Shown one piece after another: positions 17,370 through 26,162 of a stretch of DNA of 64,000 nt. Location: assembly GCF_016863255.1 (NCBI RefSeq), contig NZ_BOON01000031.1, forward strand, positions 1 through 64,000. The letters are read 5' to 3'. The DNA is from Planosporangium mesophilum (GTDB lineage Bacteria > Actinomycetota > Actinomycetes > Mycobacteriales > Micromonosporaceae). The first letter of the stretch is position 1. Every line of letters begins with the position of its first letter. A program made the position numbers and the translations under genes. The notes beneath the pieces are model-generated. The model saw only the letters and a program-made list of their open reading frames with translations, did no database searches and was not told where the DNA came from.

Positions 17370-17615
17370 GTGAGCAACGGCTCGAAGCATGATGAACCGT
17401 CCCCTGCCGGAAGTACGGGCCGGCCGGAGACACCAGTCGAGATCGTGCGTCGGTGGCAGGAATCCGGTGCCATGTGGAGAGTGGTGGGGCAGGCCCCGTC
17501 AGGAATTTCGATCGCTTTGATGACGTGCGACGGCGGGGAGGAGGTTCACCGGTTGACGTCGAACGATCCGGAACTGCTCGCCTTCATCGGCACCCGGTCC
17601 AGTAGTGAGCTGTAG
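17370..17615 (+). CDS. Conserved small protein, 81 aa
   Basis: Start taken at the GTG at 17370 (VSNGSKHDEP), preceded by ACTATGGACAG. The polar N-terminus is followed by a compact domain: VEIVRRWQESGAMWRVVG, then ISIALMTCDGGEEVHRLTSNDPELLAFIG. From memory, small proteins with WRVV and CDGGEEVDRLTSDDPALLAF are widespread in Micromonosporaceae and have no assigned function. No membrane segment or signal. It converges with the amidohydrolase gene. Confidence 0.65.
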   Translation: MSNGSKHDEPSPAGSTGRPETPVEIVRRWQESGAMWRVVGQAPSGISIALMTCDGGEEVHRLTSNDPELLAFIGTRSSSEL

Positions 17616-17672
17616 CAGAAATATTCTCGCCGTACCCGTCAGAGACTCAACGTTTGGACCGCAAGCGCCGCA

Positions 17673-18785
17673 CTACGACTGCTTGGCCAGGCGGGCCGGG
17701 GTGTGCTCGATGCCATCGCACCAGACGCGGCTGATCGACCGCACGGCGCGGATGTCGTGCAGCGGGTCGCCGTCGACGAGCACCAGGTCGGCCCGCCGGC
17801 CGGGCGCGACGACGCCGCGGTCGGTGAGGCCGAAGTGTTCGGCGGGCAGCACCGTCGCGGCGCGCAGTGCGTCGATGGTGCTGAGGCCGGCGTCGACGAG
17901 CAGTTCCAACTCGTGGTGCAGGCTGTCGCCGAAGGTGAAGGTCCCCGCCGCCTCAGCGTCCGTGTTGGTGTCGGTGCCGGCCAGGACCGGCACACCGGCG
18001 CGGTACGCCGCGGCGACGCTCGCCCGCGCGCTGTCGTAGCTTGCGCCGGGCATCGCCCACTCCGCCAGCATCTCCGGGGGCGTCGACGGCGCCGTCAACG
18101 CCTCCATCATGACCAGCGTGGGGATCAGTATCCGGCCCGCGGCCGCCATCCGGTCCGCCGCGGTGCGGTCCAGCTGCCGGTCCAGCGGCGTGTGGGTGAG
18201 CGCGTCGACCCCGGCCGCTTGCGCCACCTCGGCGGCCTCGTACGAGAGGGCGTGCGCCACGACGAGCCGCCCGAGCCCGTGCGCGGTGGCGACGAGCGCA
18301 TCGATGGTGGCCCGGTCGGGGCTGGGCCCGGGCAGATCGATCAGGATCTTCAGGAAGTCGGAGCCCTCGGCGAACCGTTCGGTCACGAACCGCTCCGCTT
18401 CGCCGGCGGTACGGATCAGGCCGCGCTCGCCGATCTCCGGGATGTGCGAGTGGACGCTACCCGGGGCGAGCGCAGCCGTGCCGGCGCTGCGGATGTCGGG
18501 TAGGCCCCGGACCCCGCGCATCGAGTCGACGAACTCCGGCGGGGCGTTGGCCATGTCCAGGGCGGTGGTCACCCCGTAGCGCACCAGACGTTCGAGCGCG
18601 GACCGCCCGTCGAGGTGCAGGTGGGCGTCGGTCAGCCCGGGCAGGAGCACCGCCCCCGCGCCGTCGACGACCATCGTGGCGCCCGAGGTGTCGGATCCGA
18701 TGCGGTCGCCGTCGAGCACCACCGTGCCGGGTGAGAGGAGTTGCCTGCCGTCGAACACGCGGACGTTGCGCAGTGCAGTCTTCAT
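17673..18785 (-). CDS. Amidohydrolase (imidazolonepropionase-like)
   Basis: Metal-dependent hydrolase of the amidohydrolase superfamily, 370 aa. A small beta-sandwich (TALRNVRVFDG) precedes the TIM barrel. Metal ligands are visible as HLHLDG after LLPGLTDA, a Lys in SDFLKILID (candidate carbamylated lysine), His in VVAHALS and ALTHTPLD, and Asp in VLAGTDTNTDA. The C-terminus returns to the sandwich (GVVAPGRRADLVLVDGDP). Start ATG at 18785 follows a weak SD. Cytoplasmic; substrate cannot be told, with cyclic amides, dipeptides and imidazolones all possible. Confidence 0.85.
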   Translation of the reverse strand: MKTALRNVRVFDGRQLLSPGTVVLDGDRIGSDTSGATMVVDGAGAVLLPGLTDAHLHLDGRSALERLVRYGVTTALDMANAPPEFVDSMRGVRGLPDIRSAGTAALAPGSVHSHIPEIGERGLIRTAGEAERFVTERFAEGSDFLKILIDLPGPSPDRATIDALVATAHGLGRLVVAHALSYEAAEVAQAAGVDALTHTPLDRQLDRTAADRMAAAGRILIPTLVMMEALTAPSTPPEMLAEWAMPGASYDSARASVAAAYRAGVPVLAGTDTNTDAEAAGTFTFGDSLHHELELLVDAGLSTIDALRAATVLPAEHFGLTDRGVVAPGRRADLVLVDGDPLHDIRAVRSISRVWCDGIEHTPARLAKQS

Positions 18786-18814
18786 GGGTCCGCAGATGCC
18801 CACTTTCCGCGCCG

Positions 18815-18940
18815 ATGAACAGCCGTCGGGAGGACGCGACATACCTTCGCCCGAGCCTGAGCGTGGACCGGATCCTGGCGGCCGACGAGGCGGCCCACTG
18901 GCTGAGCATGGTCAAACCCTCGCAGCGCGAGCCGGGTTAA
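18815..18940 (+). pseudogene. Possible gene remnant or 41-aa protein
   Basis: A short ATG-started frame with strongly G/C third positions encodes a 41-aa peptide whose second half (SVDRILAADEAAHWLSMVKPSQ) looks helical and protein-like. There is no clear ribosome-binding site. It resembles the tail of a larger protein rather than a complete one; no family recognised. Confidence 0.25.
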
Positions 18941-18982
18941 TGCCATTGCCGTCGGTGACGGCAATCCCTACTCTTCGCCCGC

Positions 18983-19771
18983 ATGACCGGCCTGTTCGAC
19001 GCCGCGGCCATGTACGACGACGACTACCTCCACTTCTTCGCCGCGCCCCGGGGCGCGAGCGAGTTCGCGGCGCACGGGCCCGTCCTCCCCGGCGCTGACT
19101 CCCCTGGCGAGGCCGTCGCGGAGTTGACCTGGCGGTTGCTGGACCTGCGAGCCGGCATGAGGGTGCTGGACCTGGCCTGCGGGCACGGGGACCTGGCCAA
19201 CCGGCTGGCCGCCCGCGGCTGCCGGGTCACCGGCCTCGACTCGTCGACGGTCTTCCTGGACCGGGCCCGCGCCGACGCGGCCGCCGCCGGAGTCAGCGTC
19301 GAGTACGTGGCCGGCGACATGCGCCGGATACCGTGGACGGATCGCTTCGACCGGGTGGTCAACTGGTCCACGGCGTTCGGGTACTTCGACGACGCCACCA
19401 ACCGGGCCGTCCTGGACGGGATCGTGCGCGCCCTGCGACCGGGGGGCCGGCTGGCCATGGACCTGGACAACCTGACGGCGTTTCTCGCCTCGTACTGTCC
19501 CTCACGGGTGGTGGCTGCCCGCGACGACGGCGACATGCTCGTCGACCGGTACCACCTCGACGCGCTGACTGGCCGGTTCGAGGCGGAGCGGACGGTCGTC
19601 CGCGACGGCCGGACCCGGACGCTGACCTTCGTCAAGCGGCTGTTCGGCTTCCCCGAGCTACGGGACTGGCTGCTCGCCGCCGGCTTCGCCACGGTGAGCG
19701 GGTACGGCGAGGACGGGCGGCCGCTGACCGCCGACCACAAGCGGATGATCGTCGTCGCCGACCTGCGATAG
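18983..19771 (+). CDS. Class I SAM-dependent methyltransferase
   Basis: 262 aa with a complete Rossmann methyltransferase core: motif I VLDLACGHGDLANRLA (about residue 62), acidic loop VTGLDSS, motif II region VEYVAGDMRRIPW, and LRPGGRLAMDLDN. The N-terminus YDDDYLHFFAAP is typical of small-molecule methyltransferases. Start ATG at 18983. Substrate unknown; it is not obviously linked to either neighbour and converges with iolG. Confidence 0.82.
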   Translation: MTGLFDAAAMYDDDYLHFFAAPRGASEFAAHGPVLPGADSPGEAVAELTWRLLDLRAGMRVLDLACGHGDLANRLAARGCRVTGLDSSTVFLDRARADAAAAGVSVEYVAGDMRRIPWTDRFDRVVNWSTAFGYFDDATNRAVLDGIVRALRPGGRLAMDLDNLTAFLASYCPSRVVAARDDGDMLVDRYHLDALTGRFEAERTVVRDGRTRTLTFVKRLFGFPELRDWLLAAGFATVSGYGEDGRPLTADHKRMIVVADLR

Positions 19772-19779
19772 CGCCTTCG

Positions 19780-20790
19780 TCAGGCGTACAGGGTGGGCCG
19801 GTCGACCAGCCCGACGGCGGTACGGGCGCCACTGGACAGCGACGCCACGCAGGCCTGGGCGACGGCGGTAGCGGCGTACCCGTCCCAGGCGGAGGACCCT
19901 CCCCCGCCGCCGTTGCCCGAGGCGACCCCGTCCACCCACTGCTGGAGTTCGTCGAGGTAGGCGGGCGCGAACCGGACCCGCCAGTCCTCGGGTACGGCCT
20001 GCTCACGCCGGCCGCTCCTGGTCAGCGCACCGGTCGTCGGGGTGTCCAGGCTGACCGTGCCGTTCGCGCCGACGACCTCGCAGCGCACGTCGTACCCGTA
20101 CTGGCAGTGCAGGAACACCTCGACGTCGACCACGGCACCGCCGGCGGTCTCGAGCAGGACCAGTTGCGGGTCACGCATGCCGTTCGTGGCGAGCGGGCTG
20201 GGCCGGACCGCCACCACGGTGGCCGCGACGATCTCGTCGCCGAGCAGCCACCGGGCGGCGTCGATCTCGTGGATGACCGAGTCGGTCAGCGACATGTCGC
20301 TGGTGAAGCCGGCCGGTACCGACGCGTTGCGGTGCACGCAGTGCATCAGCAGCGGCTCCCCCACCGACCCGTCGTCGACGGCGACCTTGACCGCCCGGTA
20401 CCCGGGGTCGTGGCGGCGCATGAAGCCCACCCGGGTCAGCCGGCGCCCGTGCGCGACCTCGGCCTCCAGTACCTTCAGCGCGGACTCGACCGTGGTGGCG
20501 AGGGGCTTCTCGCACAGCACCGGCTTGTCCGCCGCCACGCAGGCCAGGACCAGGTCGGCGTGGGTGTCGCCGGGCGAGGCGATCACGACCGCGTCGACCT
20601 GGATGTCCTCGATGACGTCGGCCGCCTGGCTGTGGACGCGGGCACCGACGCGGTCCGCGACCGCGCCGGCCCGCTCACCGTCCACATCGAACAGAGCAGC
20701 GACGCGGGCGCCGGACACCTGGGTGGCCAGCCGCCGGACGTGGTCACTGCCGATGTTGCCGGTACCGATGACCCCCACGTTCAGTACCAC
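19780..20790 (-). CDS. iolG: Inositol 2-dehydrogenase, Gfo/Idh/MocA family
   Basis: Oxidises myo-inositol (or scyllo-inositol) to the inosose with NAD+. 336 aa: N-terminal Rossmann domain VGVIGTGNIGSDHV, the family motif CEKPLATT, and DSVIHEIDAARWLLG with the catalytic Asp/His pair. The start is the GTG at 20790 (VVLNVGVIG) after AGGAGGGGGG. It is the last gene of the iol operon, 15 bp after the transporter ATPase. The cluster makes the inositol assignment firm although the family as a whole is broad. Confidence 0.85.
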   Translation of the reverse strand: MVLNVGVIGTGNIGSDHVRRLATQVSGARVAALFDVDGERAGAVADRVGARVHSQAADVIEDIQVDAVVIASPGDTHADLVLACVAADKPVLCEKPLATTVESALKVLEAEVAHGRRLTRVGFMRRHDPGYRAVKVAVDDGSVGEPLLMHCVHRNASVPAGFTSDMSLTDSVIHEIDAARWLLGDEIVAATVVAVRPSPLATNGMRDPQLVLLETAGGAVVDVEVFLHCQYGYDVRCEVVGANGTVSLDTPTTGALTRSGRREQAVPEDWRVRFAPAYLDELQQWVDGVASGNGGGGGSSAWDGYAATAVAQACVASLSSGARTAVGLVDRPTLYA

Positions 20791-20805
20791 TGCCGATCCC
20801 CCCTC

Positions 20806-21618
20806 CTACACCTGCGCGCGGCGAAGCTCGGAGGTGAGCGCCTCAAGCTCGTCGCCGCCGGCCATCTGCTGGGTCAGCTCGTCGAGAGTGATCTCGTCGC
20901 GCTTGCCGTCCAGGCTCATCTGCCCCCGCTTGAGCACCACGAAGTGGTCACCGACCAGGTACGCGTGGTGCGGGTTGTGGGTGATGAGGACGACGCCGAG
21001 GCCGGCGTCGCGGGCCCGGGCGATGTACCTGAGCACCACCCCGGACTGCTTGACGCCGAGGGCCGCGGTCGGCTCGTCGAGGATGAGCACCCGCGCGCCG
21101 AAGTAGACGGCGCGGGCGATCGCGACGCACTGGCGCTGGCCGCCCGAGAGCGTGCCGATCGGCTGGTTGACGTCGTCGAGCTCGATGCCCATCTTGGACA
21201 GCTCGGCCCGGGCGGTCCGACGCATGCCCTCGGCGTCGAGCGGGTTGAACGGCCAGAGCCGCTTGCGTACCTCGGAGCCGAGGAAGAAGTTGCGCCACAC
21301 CTCCATCAGCGGGACGACGGCCAGGTCCTGGTACACGGTGGCGATCCCCCGGTCGAGCGCCTCCCGGGGCGAGCCGAACCGGACCTCCTCGCCGTCGACC
21401 CGCAGCGCCCCCTCGCTCTGCTGGTGCAGCCCTGACATGATCTTGATGAGGGTGCTCTTGCCGGCGCCGTTGTCCCCCAGCACGCAGGTGACCTCGCCGG
21501 CGTTGACCCGCAGCGAGACGCCCCGCAGCGCCTGGATGACGCCGTACGACTTGCCGACGTCGACCATCTCGACCAGCGGCACGCCCGCGTCGACCGCCAT
21601 ATCGACCATCGCCGCCAT
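20806..21618 (-). CDS. Inositol/sugar ABC transporter ATP-binding protein (single NBD)
   Basis: 270-aa ATPase with one nucleotide-binding domain: Walker [10 protein letters not shown], signature [14 protein letters not shown], Walker [13 protein letters not shown]-loop ITHN. Single-NBD ATPases pair with CUT2-type permeases in some actinobacteria in place of the double RbsA form. The ATG at 21618 overlaps the permease stop (TGATG), so the two are translationally coupled. Likely energises myo-inositol uptake. Confidence 0.85.
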   Translation of the reverse strand: MAAMVDMAVDAGVPLVEMVDVGKSYGVIQALRGVSLRVNAGEVTCVLGDNGAGKSTLIKIMSGLHQQSEGALRVDGEEVRFGSPREALDRGIATVYQDLAVVPLMEVWRNFFLGSEVRKRLWPFNPLDAEGMRRTARAELSKMGIELDDVNQPIGTLSGGQRQCVAIARAVYFGARVLILDEPTAALGVKQSGVVLRYIARARDAGLGVVLITHNPHHAYLVGDHFVVLKRGQMSLDGKRDEITLDELTQQMAGGDELEALTSELRRAQV

Positions 21619-22670
21619 CACCCTCTCCGGGTCGCGAGCCGCCGCACCCACAGGTTCGTCACCGTGGCCAGCAGCAGCATGATGCCGAGGAAGAACTTGA
21701 ACCAGTCGGGGTCCCAGCCGGCGTAGACGATGCCCTGCGTCGTCATGCCGAAGATGAACGCCCCGATCGCCGAGCCGATGGTCGACCCGTACCCGCCGGT
21801 CAGCAGGGCACCGCCGATGACGGCCGCGATGATGTACCGGAACTCGTTGCCGACCCCCTCACCCGACTGGACGGTGTTGAACGAGTACAGCAGGTGCATG
21901 CCGGTGAACCAGGCCAGGAAGCCGACGGTCACGAACAGCCCGACTTTGACCTTGTTGACCGGTACGCCGACGGCGCGGGCACTGTCCGCATTGCCGCCGA
22001 CGGCGAGGATCCAGTTCCCGATCCTGGTCCTGAGCAGCACGTAGCTCGACACGGCGACGAACAGCAGCCACCACAGTACCGTGACCCGGATCGCGACGCC
22101 CCCGATCGTGAACTGGGAGGCGAAGACGGCCCGCAGCGAGTCGTAGCCGTCCATGTCGGAGATGTTCCTGGTGGCGACCGTGCCGGTGATCATCTTGGTC
22201 ACGGCGAGGTTGAGCCCCTGGAGCATCAGGAACGTGCCCAGCGTGACCAGGAAGCTCGGGATCCCCGTGCGGACCACCAGGTAGCCGTTGACCCACCCGA
22301 TCGCCAGAGCGACCACGAGCGCGACGAGCGTACCGACCCAGAGGTTGAGCGACAGCTCGTAGCTGAGCATCGACGCGGTGAGGGCCGCGGTGACGACGGA
22401 GACGCCGGCCGAGAGGTCGAACTCGCCGCCGATCATCAACAGCGCCACAGCGATGGCCATGATCCCGATGGTGGAGCTGGCGTAGAGCACCGTCGCCGCC
22501 GACGTGAGCTGCCGGAACGGCGGGGCGACGGCGGCGAAGAAGATCAGGATGGCGATCGCGCCGACGAGCGAACCGGTCTCCGGCCGGACGAACGCGCGGT
22601 ACAGCAGCGACGGCCGCGCGGGCCGCTTCGGTACGGCGGCCTCGGGCGGGCGTTCGAGAGTCTGGCTCAT
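21618..22670 (-). CDS. Inositol/sugar ABC transporter permease
   Basis: CUT2-type permease, 350 aa, about ten hydrophobic segments after a 35-residue cytoplasmic N-terminus. Family markers: [30 protein letters not shown] and [15 protein letters not shown]. The ATG at 22670 lies 2 bp after the binding-protein gene; its stop is shared with the ATPase start. Belongs to the inositol operon. Confidence 0.88.
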   Translation of the reverse strand: MSQTLERPPEAAVPKRPARPSLLYRAFVRPETGSLVGAIAILIFFAAVAPPFRQLTSAATVLYASSTIGIMAIAVALLMIGGEFDLSAGVSVVTAALTASMLSYELSLNLWVGTLVALVVALAIGWVNGYLVVRTGIPSFLVTLGTFLMLQGLNLAVTKMITGTVATRNISDMDGYDSLRAVFASQFTIGGVAIRVTVLWWLLFVAVSSYVLLRTRIGNWILAVGGNADSARAVGVPVNKVKVGLFVTVGFLAWFTGMHLLYSFNTVQSGEGVGNEFRYIIAAVIGGALLTGGYGSTIGSAIGAFIFGMTTQGIVYAGWDPDWFKFFLGIMLLLATVTNLWVRRLATRRG

Positions 22671-22672
22671 GT

Positions 22673-23674
22673 CTACCGCGTACCGTTGTTCGCATACGTG
22701 GCGATCGCGTCGACGTTCTTTTTGTCCACGAAGGCCGGGCCGGTCAGCACGGTCTGCCCGCCACCGATGGTGTTGCCGTTGTTCAGGTACAGCCAGAGCG
22801 CGTCGACGGCCAGGTACCCCTGCAGGTACGGCTGCTGGTCGATGGCCCACTGCACGTCGCCGGACCTGATGGCGTTGACCAGGTCCCGGTTGGTGTCGAA
22901 GGTGGCCACCTTGGCGGTGCTGCCGGTGTCCTTGGCCGCCTGCACGGCGGTCAGCGCGAACGGGGCGCCCAGCCCGATGACCCGGTCGATGCCGCGGTCC
23001 TGCTGGAGCTTGGCCGTCAGCGTCTGCTTCACCGAGGGCATGTCCGTGCCGGTCACCGTGACGTTCTCGACCGTACCGGCGCCGGCCAGGCCCTTGGCCA
23101 CGCCCGCGCACCGGGCTTCGAGCGCCACGCTGCCCTGCTCGTGGATGACGCAGAGGACCTTCTTGGCACCCTCGGTGGCCAGCCGCCGGCCGGCGGCCTC
23201 GCCGGCGACGCTCTCGTCCTGGCCGAAGAACTCCATGGCGCCGACGTCCTTCCACTGTTGCTGCCCCGCGTTCAGGGCGACCACCGGGATCCCGGCGGCG
23301 ACGGCGTTCTGGACCGCCCCCTTGAGCGCGTCCGGTTTGGACAGTGTCACCGCGATGCCGGCGACCTTCTGGTCGACCGCGTTCTGCACCAGCGTGGACT
23401 GCTGTGCCGCCTGCGGGTCGTTGGTGTAGACGAGCTGGACGTTGTCCTTGGCTGCGGCCGCCTCGGCGCCCTTGCGCACCAGGCTCCAGAACGTGTCGCC
23501 GGGCGCCTCGTGGGTCACCATCGCGATCTTGACCCGGGGGGTGTTGGCCTTGCCGGCGTTCGCCGCCGCGCCGCCGTTCTCCTCCTGCTTGCCGCCCGTG
23601 CTGCTGCAGGCCGCCGCCGCCAGGGCGAGCGCGGAGGCGAGCACGAGGGCGGCCGTCCGCCGATGACCGGACAT
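22673..23674 (-). CDS. Inositol/sugar ABC substrate-binding lipoprotein
   Basis: Peripla_BP_4-type binding protein, 333 aa, with lipoprotein signal ALALAAAACSS (lipobox Cys about residue 23) and a short Gly/Ala linker. The core starts at VKIAMVTHEAPGDTFW; GIAVTLSKPDALKGAV and VVALNAG follow. SD GGAACC precedes the ATG at 23674. It sits between iolE and the permease inside the iol operon, so myo-inositol or an inositol derivative is the expected ligand. Confidence 0.87.
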   Translation of the reverse strand: MSGHRRTAALVLASALALAAAACSSTGGKQEENGGAAANAGKANTPRVKIAMVTHEAPGDTFWSLVRKGAEAAAAKDNVQLVYTNDPQAAQQSTLVQNAVDQKVAGIAVTLSKPDALKGAVQNAVAAGIPVVALNAGQQQWKDVGAMEFFGQDESVAGEAAGRRLATEGAKKVLCVIHEQGSVALEARCAGVAKGLAGAGTVENVTVTGTDMPSVKQTLTAKLQQDRGIDRVIGLGAPFALTAVQAAKDTGSTAKVATFDTNRDLVNAIRSGDVQWAIDQQPYLQGYLAVDALWLYLNNGNTIGGGQTVLTGPAFVDKKNVDAIATYANNGTR

Positions 23675-23693
23675 GTGGGGGTTCCTTTCGTCG

Positions 23694-24611
23694 TCAGGAC
23701 TGCTGCCGGGGGTCGGGGCGCAGCCCGCACTGGTTGAAGTACTGCCGGGTACGCATGGCGATCGGCAGCGGTGCGTCGGGCGCGCACGGGTACAGGTCCT
23801 GCTCGACGATCGCGAACAGGTCCCGGTCGAGCGCGGCGAGCGCCGCGAGGACGGGCGGCATCTCCGGGATTCCGGCGGGTGGTTCGACCATCCCGCCGCG
23901 CCGCACCGCCTCGGCGAACGACAACCCTTCGGCCTCTACCTGCGCCACGATCGCGGGGGCGGCCTGCTTGAGGTGGACGTACCCGATCCGTTCGGGGTAC
24001 TTCCGGATCAGCGCGAGGTTGTCGCCGCCGCAGTACGCGATGTGCCCGACGTCGAGGCAGACCGAGACGGTCTCCGGGTCGGTGTCGTCGAGGAACCGCT
24101 CGACCCGCTCCTGGGTGTCGACGTGGGTGTCGGCGTGCGGGTGGAACACGAGCGCCACCCCGTACTCGTCGGCGAGCACACGCCCGAGCCGGCTCGCTCC
24201 GGTGACCAGGTTCTTCCAGGCTTCGGTCGACAGCTCGTACGGCTCCAGCCGCTGGCCGCTGATGTCATCGCGGTACAGCGCGGGCAGGTACACGACGTGC
24301 CGGGCGCCGGCGGCCGTGACCAGCTCGGCGACGCGGCGGAAGCGCGCGAGGGCGTCGTCGTACGCGTCGGGCCGGTGCAGGGCGGCGAACTCGGCCTGGC
24401 CTGACGCGCGGAGCCCGCGGGTGTCGAGCTCGTCGCGCAGCTGCCCGGCGTCGGTGGGCAGGTAGCCGTACGGGCCCAGCTCGATCCAGGTGTACCCGGC
24501 GACGGCGACCTCGTCGAGGAACCGGCGCCAGGGCAGCTGTACCGGGTCGCAGGCGTGCCAGACCCCCCACGAGTCCGGTGCGGTGCCGAGCGTGAGCTGC
24601 GACAGCGTCAT
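23694..24611 (-). CDS. iolE: Inosose dehydratase-like sugar phosphate isomerase/epimerase
   Basis: TIM-barrel protein (AP-endonuclease-2 family), 305 aa. The N-terminal GTAPDSWGVW is characteristic of inosose dehydratase (IolE), which removes water from 2-keto-myo-inositol. Metal-ligand candidates are Glu in TWIELGPYGYLP, His/Asp in VFHPHADTH, Asp in CLDVGHIAYCGGDN and His in YVHLKQ. SD GGGAGGG precedes the ATG at 24611. An IolI-type isomerase is the alternative call. Confidence 0.85.
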   Translation of the reverse strand: MTLSQLTLGTAPDSWGVWHACDPVQLPWRRFLDEVAVAGYTWIELGPYGYLPTDAGQLRDELDTRGLRASGQAEFAALHRPDAYDDALARFRRVAELVTAAGARHVVYLPALYRDDISGQRLEPYELSTEAWKNLVTGASRLGRVLADEYGVALVFHPHADTHVDTQERVERFLDDTDPETVSVCLDVGHIAYCGGDNLALIRKYPERIGYVHLKQAAPAIVAQVEAEGLSFAEAVRRGGMVEPPAGIPEMPPVLAALAALDRDLFAIVEQDLYPCAPDAPLPIAMRTRQYFNQCGLRPDPRQQS

Positions 24612-24639
24612 GACGTCCCTCCCCTACACGACCGTTGGG

Positions 24640-26151
24640 CTATGAGGCTGTTGGAAAGTGGTAGCTGGCCCCCGCTGCGTGGTCGACGTGCGGCCACCGG
24701 GCGGTGACCACCTTCCCCCGGGTGTAGAAGGCGACACCGTCGGCACCGTGGACGTGCCTGTCGCCGAAGAGCGAGTCCTTCCAGCCGCCGAAGGAGTAGT
24801 AGGCCATCGGTACCGGGATCGGGACGTTGATCCCGATCATGCCGACGTCGACCCCGCGCTGGAACCGTCGCGCCGCCTCGCCGCTGCCCGTGAAGATGGC
24901 CGTCCCGTTGCCGTACGGGTTCGCGTTGACCAGGCTGATCGCGTCGTCGACGGTGTCCGCGCGCAGCACCGACAGCACCGGCCCGAAGATCTCCTCGCGG
25001 TAGACGTCCATGTGCGGGGTGACCCGGTCGAGAACGGTGGGGCCGACGAAGAAGCCGCCGGAGTGGCCGGGTACGACGAGCCCCCGCCCGTCGACGGCGG
25101 GCCGGGCCCCCTGCCGGACACCCGCGTCGATGAGGCCGACGATCCGGTCCCGGGCCTGCGCGGTCACGATCGGGCCCATCTCGCTGTCCGGGTTCCGGCC
25201 GGGCCCCACCCGTACCCTCGACGCCTTGTCGGTGAGCACGGCCATCAGGTCGTCCGCGGCCGCGCCGACCGCGACGGTGGCCGAGACCGCCATGCACCGC
25301 TCGCCGGCCGAGCCGAACGCGGCCGCGACGAGGTGGTCGGCGGCGAAGTCCAGGTCGGCGTCGGGCAGCACGATCGCGTGGTTCTTCGCCCCACCCAGGG
25401 CCTGCACCCGCTTGCCGGTCGCGGAGGCGCGCTGGTGGATGTACCGGGCGATCGGGGTGGAGCCGACGAACGACACCGCCGCCACGCCCGGATGGTCGAG
25501 CAGCGCGTCCACCGCCACCTTGTCGCCGTGCACCACGTTGAACACGCCGTCGGGCAGCCCCGCCCTCGCCCACAGCTCGGCCACCAGCATCGACGCGGAC
25601 GGGTCGCGCTCGCTGGGCTTGAGCACGAACGCGTTGCCGCAGGCGATCGCCACCGGGTGCATCCACATCGGCACCATCGCCGGGAAGTTGAACGGGGTGA
25701 TGCCGGCGACCACGCCCAGCGGCTGCCGGAACGAGTACATGTCGACCCCGCCGGAGACCTGGTCGGAGTAGTCGCCCTTGAGCAGGTGCGGGATGCCGCA
25801 GGCGAACTCCACCACCTCCAGGCCGCGCTGCACCTCGCCGCGGGCGTCGGAGACGACCTTGCCGTGCTCGTCGGAGATGATCCCGGCGAGCTCGTCGGCG
25901 TGGGCGTTGACCAGTTCGCGGAACGCGAAGAGAACCTTGGTCCGCGCCGACAGCGAGGACTGCGACCAGTCGGCGAACGCCACCGTGGCCGCGCGTACCG
26001 CCTCCTCGACGTCCTCGGGGCCGGCGAGGGCGACCTCGGCCTGCTGGGCGCCGGTCGCCGGGTTCCACACCGGGCCGTACCGCTCCGTCCGGCCGGCCGT
26101 CGCTGTGCCGCCGACCGCCTTGCCGCCGATCCAGTGGTTGATGGTGCGCAC
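24640..26151 (-). CDS. iolA: CoA-acylating methylmalonate-semialdehyde dehydrogenase
   Basis: Converts malonate semialdehyde (last iol step) or methylmalonate semialdehyde to acetyl- or propionyl-CoA with NAD+ and CoA (MmsA/IolA). 503 aa: NAD-binding region GITPFNFPAMVPMWM and FVGSTPIARYI, family-specific GGAKNHAIVLPDAD, catalytic Cys in GSAGERCMAVS, and the C-terminal YSFGGWKDSLFGD. The start is the GTG at 26151 (VRTINHWIGGK), 11 bp after the iolD stop, with GGGGG upstream. Cytoplasmic. Confidence 0.9.
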   Translation of the reverse strand: MRTINHWIGGKAVGGTATAGRTERYGPVWNPATGAQQAEVALAGPEDVEEAVRAATVAFADWSQSSLSARTKVLFAFRELVNAHADELAGIISDEHGKVVSDARGEVQRGLEVVEFACGIPHLLKGDYSDQVSGGVDMYSFRQPLGVVAGITPFNFPAMVPMWMHPVAIACGNAFVLKPSERDPSASMLVAELWARAGLPDGVFNVVHGDKVAVDALLDHPGVAAVSFVGSTPIARYIHQRASATGKRVQALGGAKNHAIVLPDADLDFAADHLVAAAFGSAGERCMAVSATVAVGAAADDLMAVLTDKASRVRVGPGRNPDSEMGPIVTAQARDRIVGLIDAGVRQGARPAVDGRGLVVPGHSGGFFVGPTVLDRVTPHMDVYREEIFGPVLSVLRADTVDDAISLVNANPYGNGTAIFTGSGEAARRFQRGVDVGMIGINVPIPVPMAYYSFGGWKDSLFGDRHVHGADGVAFYTRGKVVTARWPHVDHAAGASYHFPTAS

Positions 26152-26162
26152 CGAACTGCCCC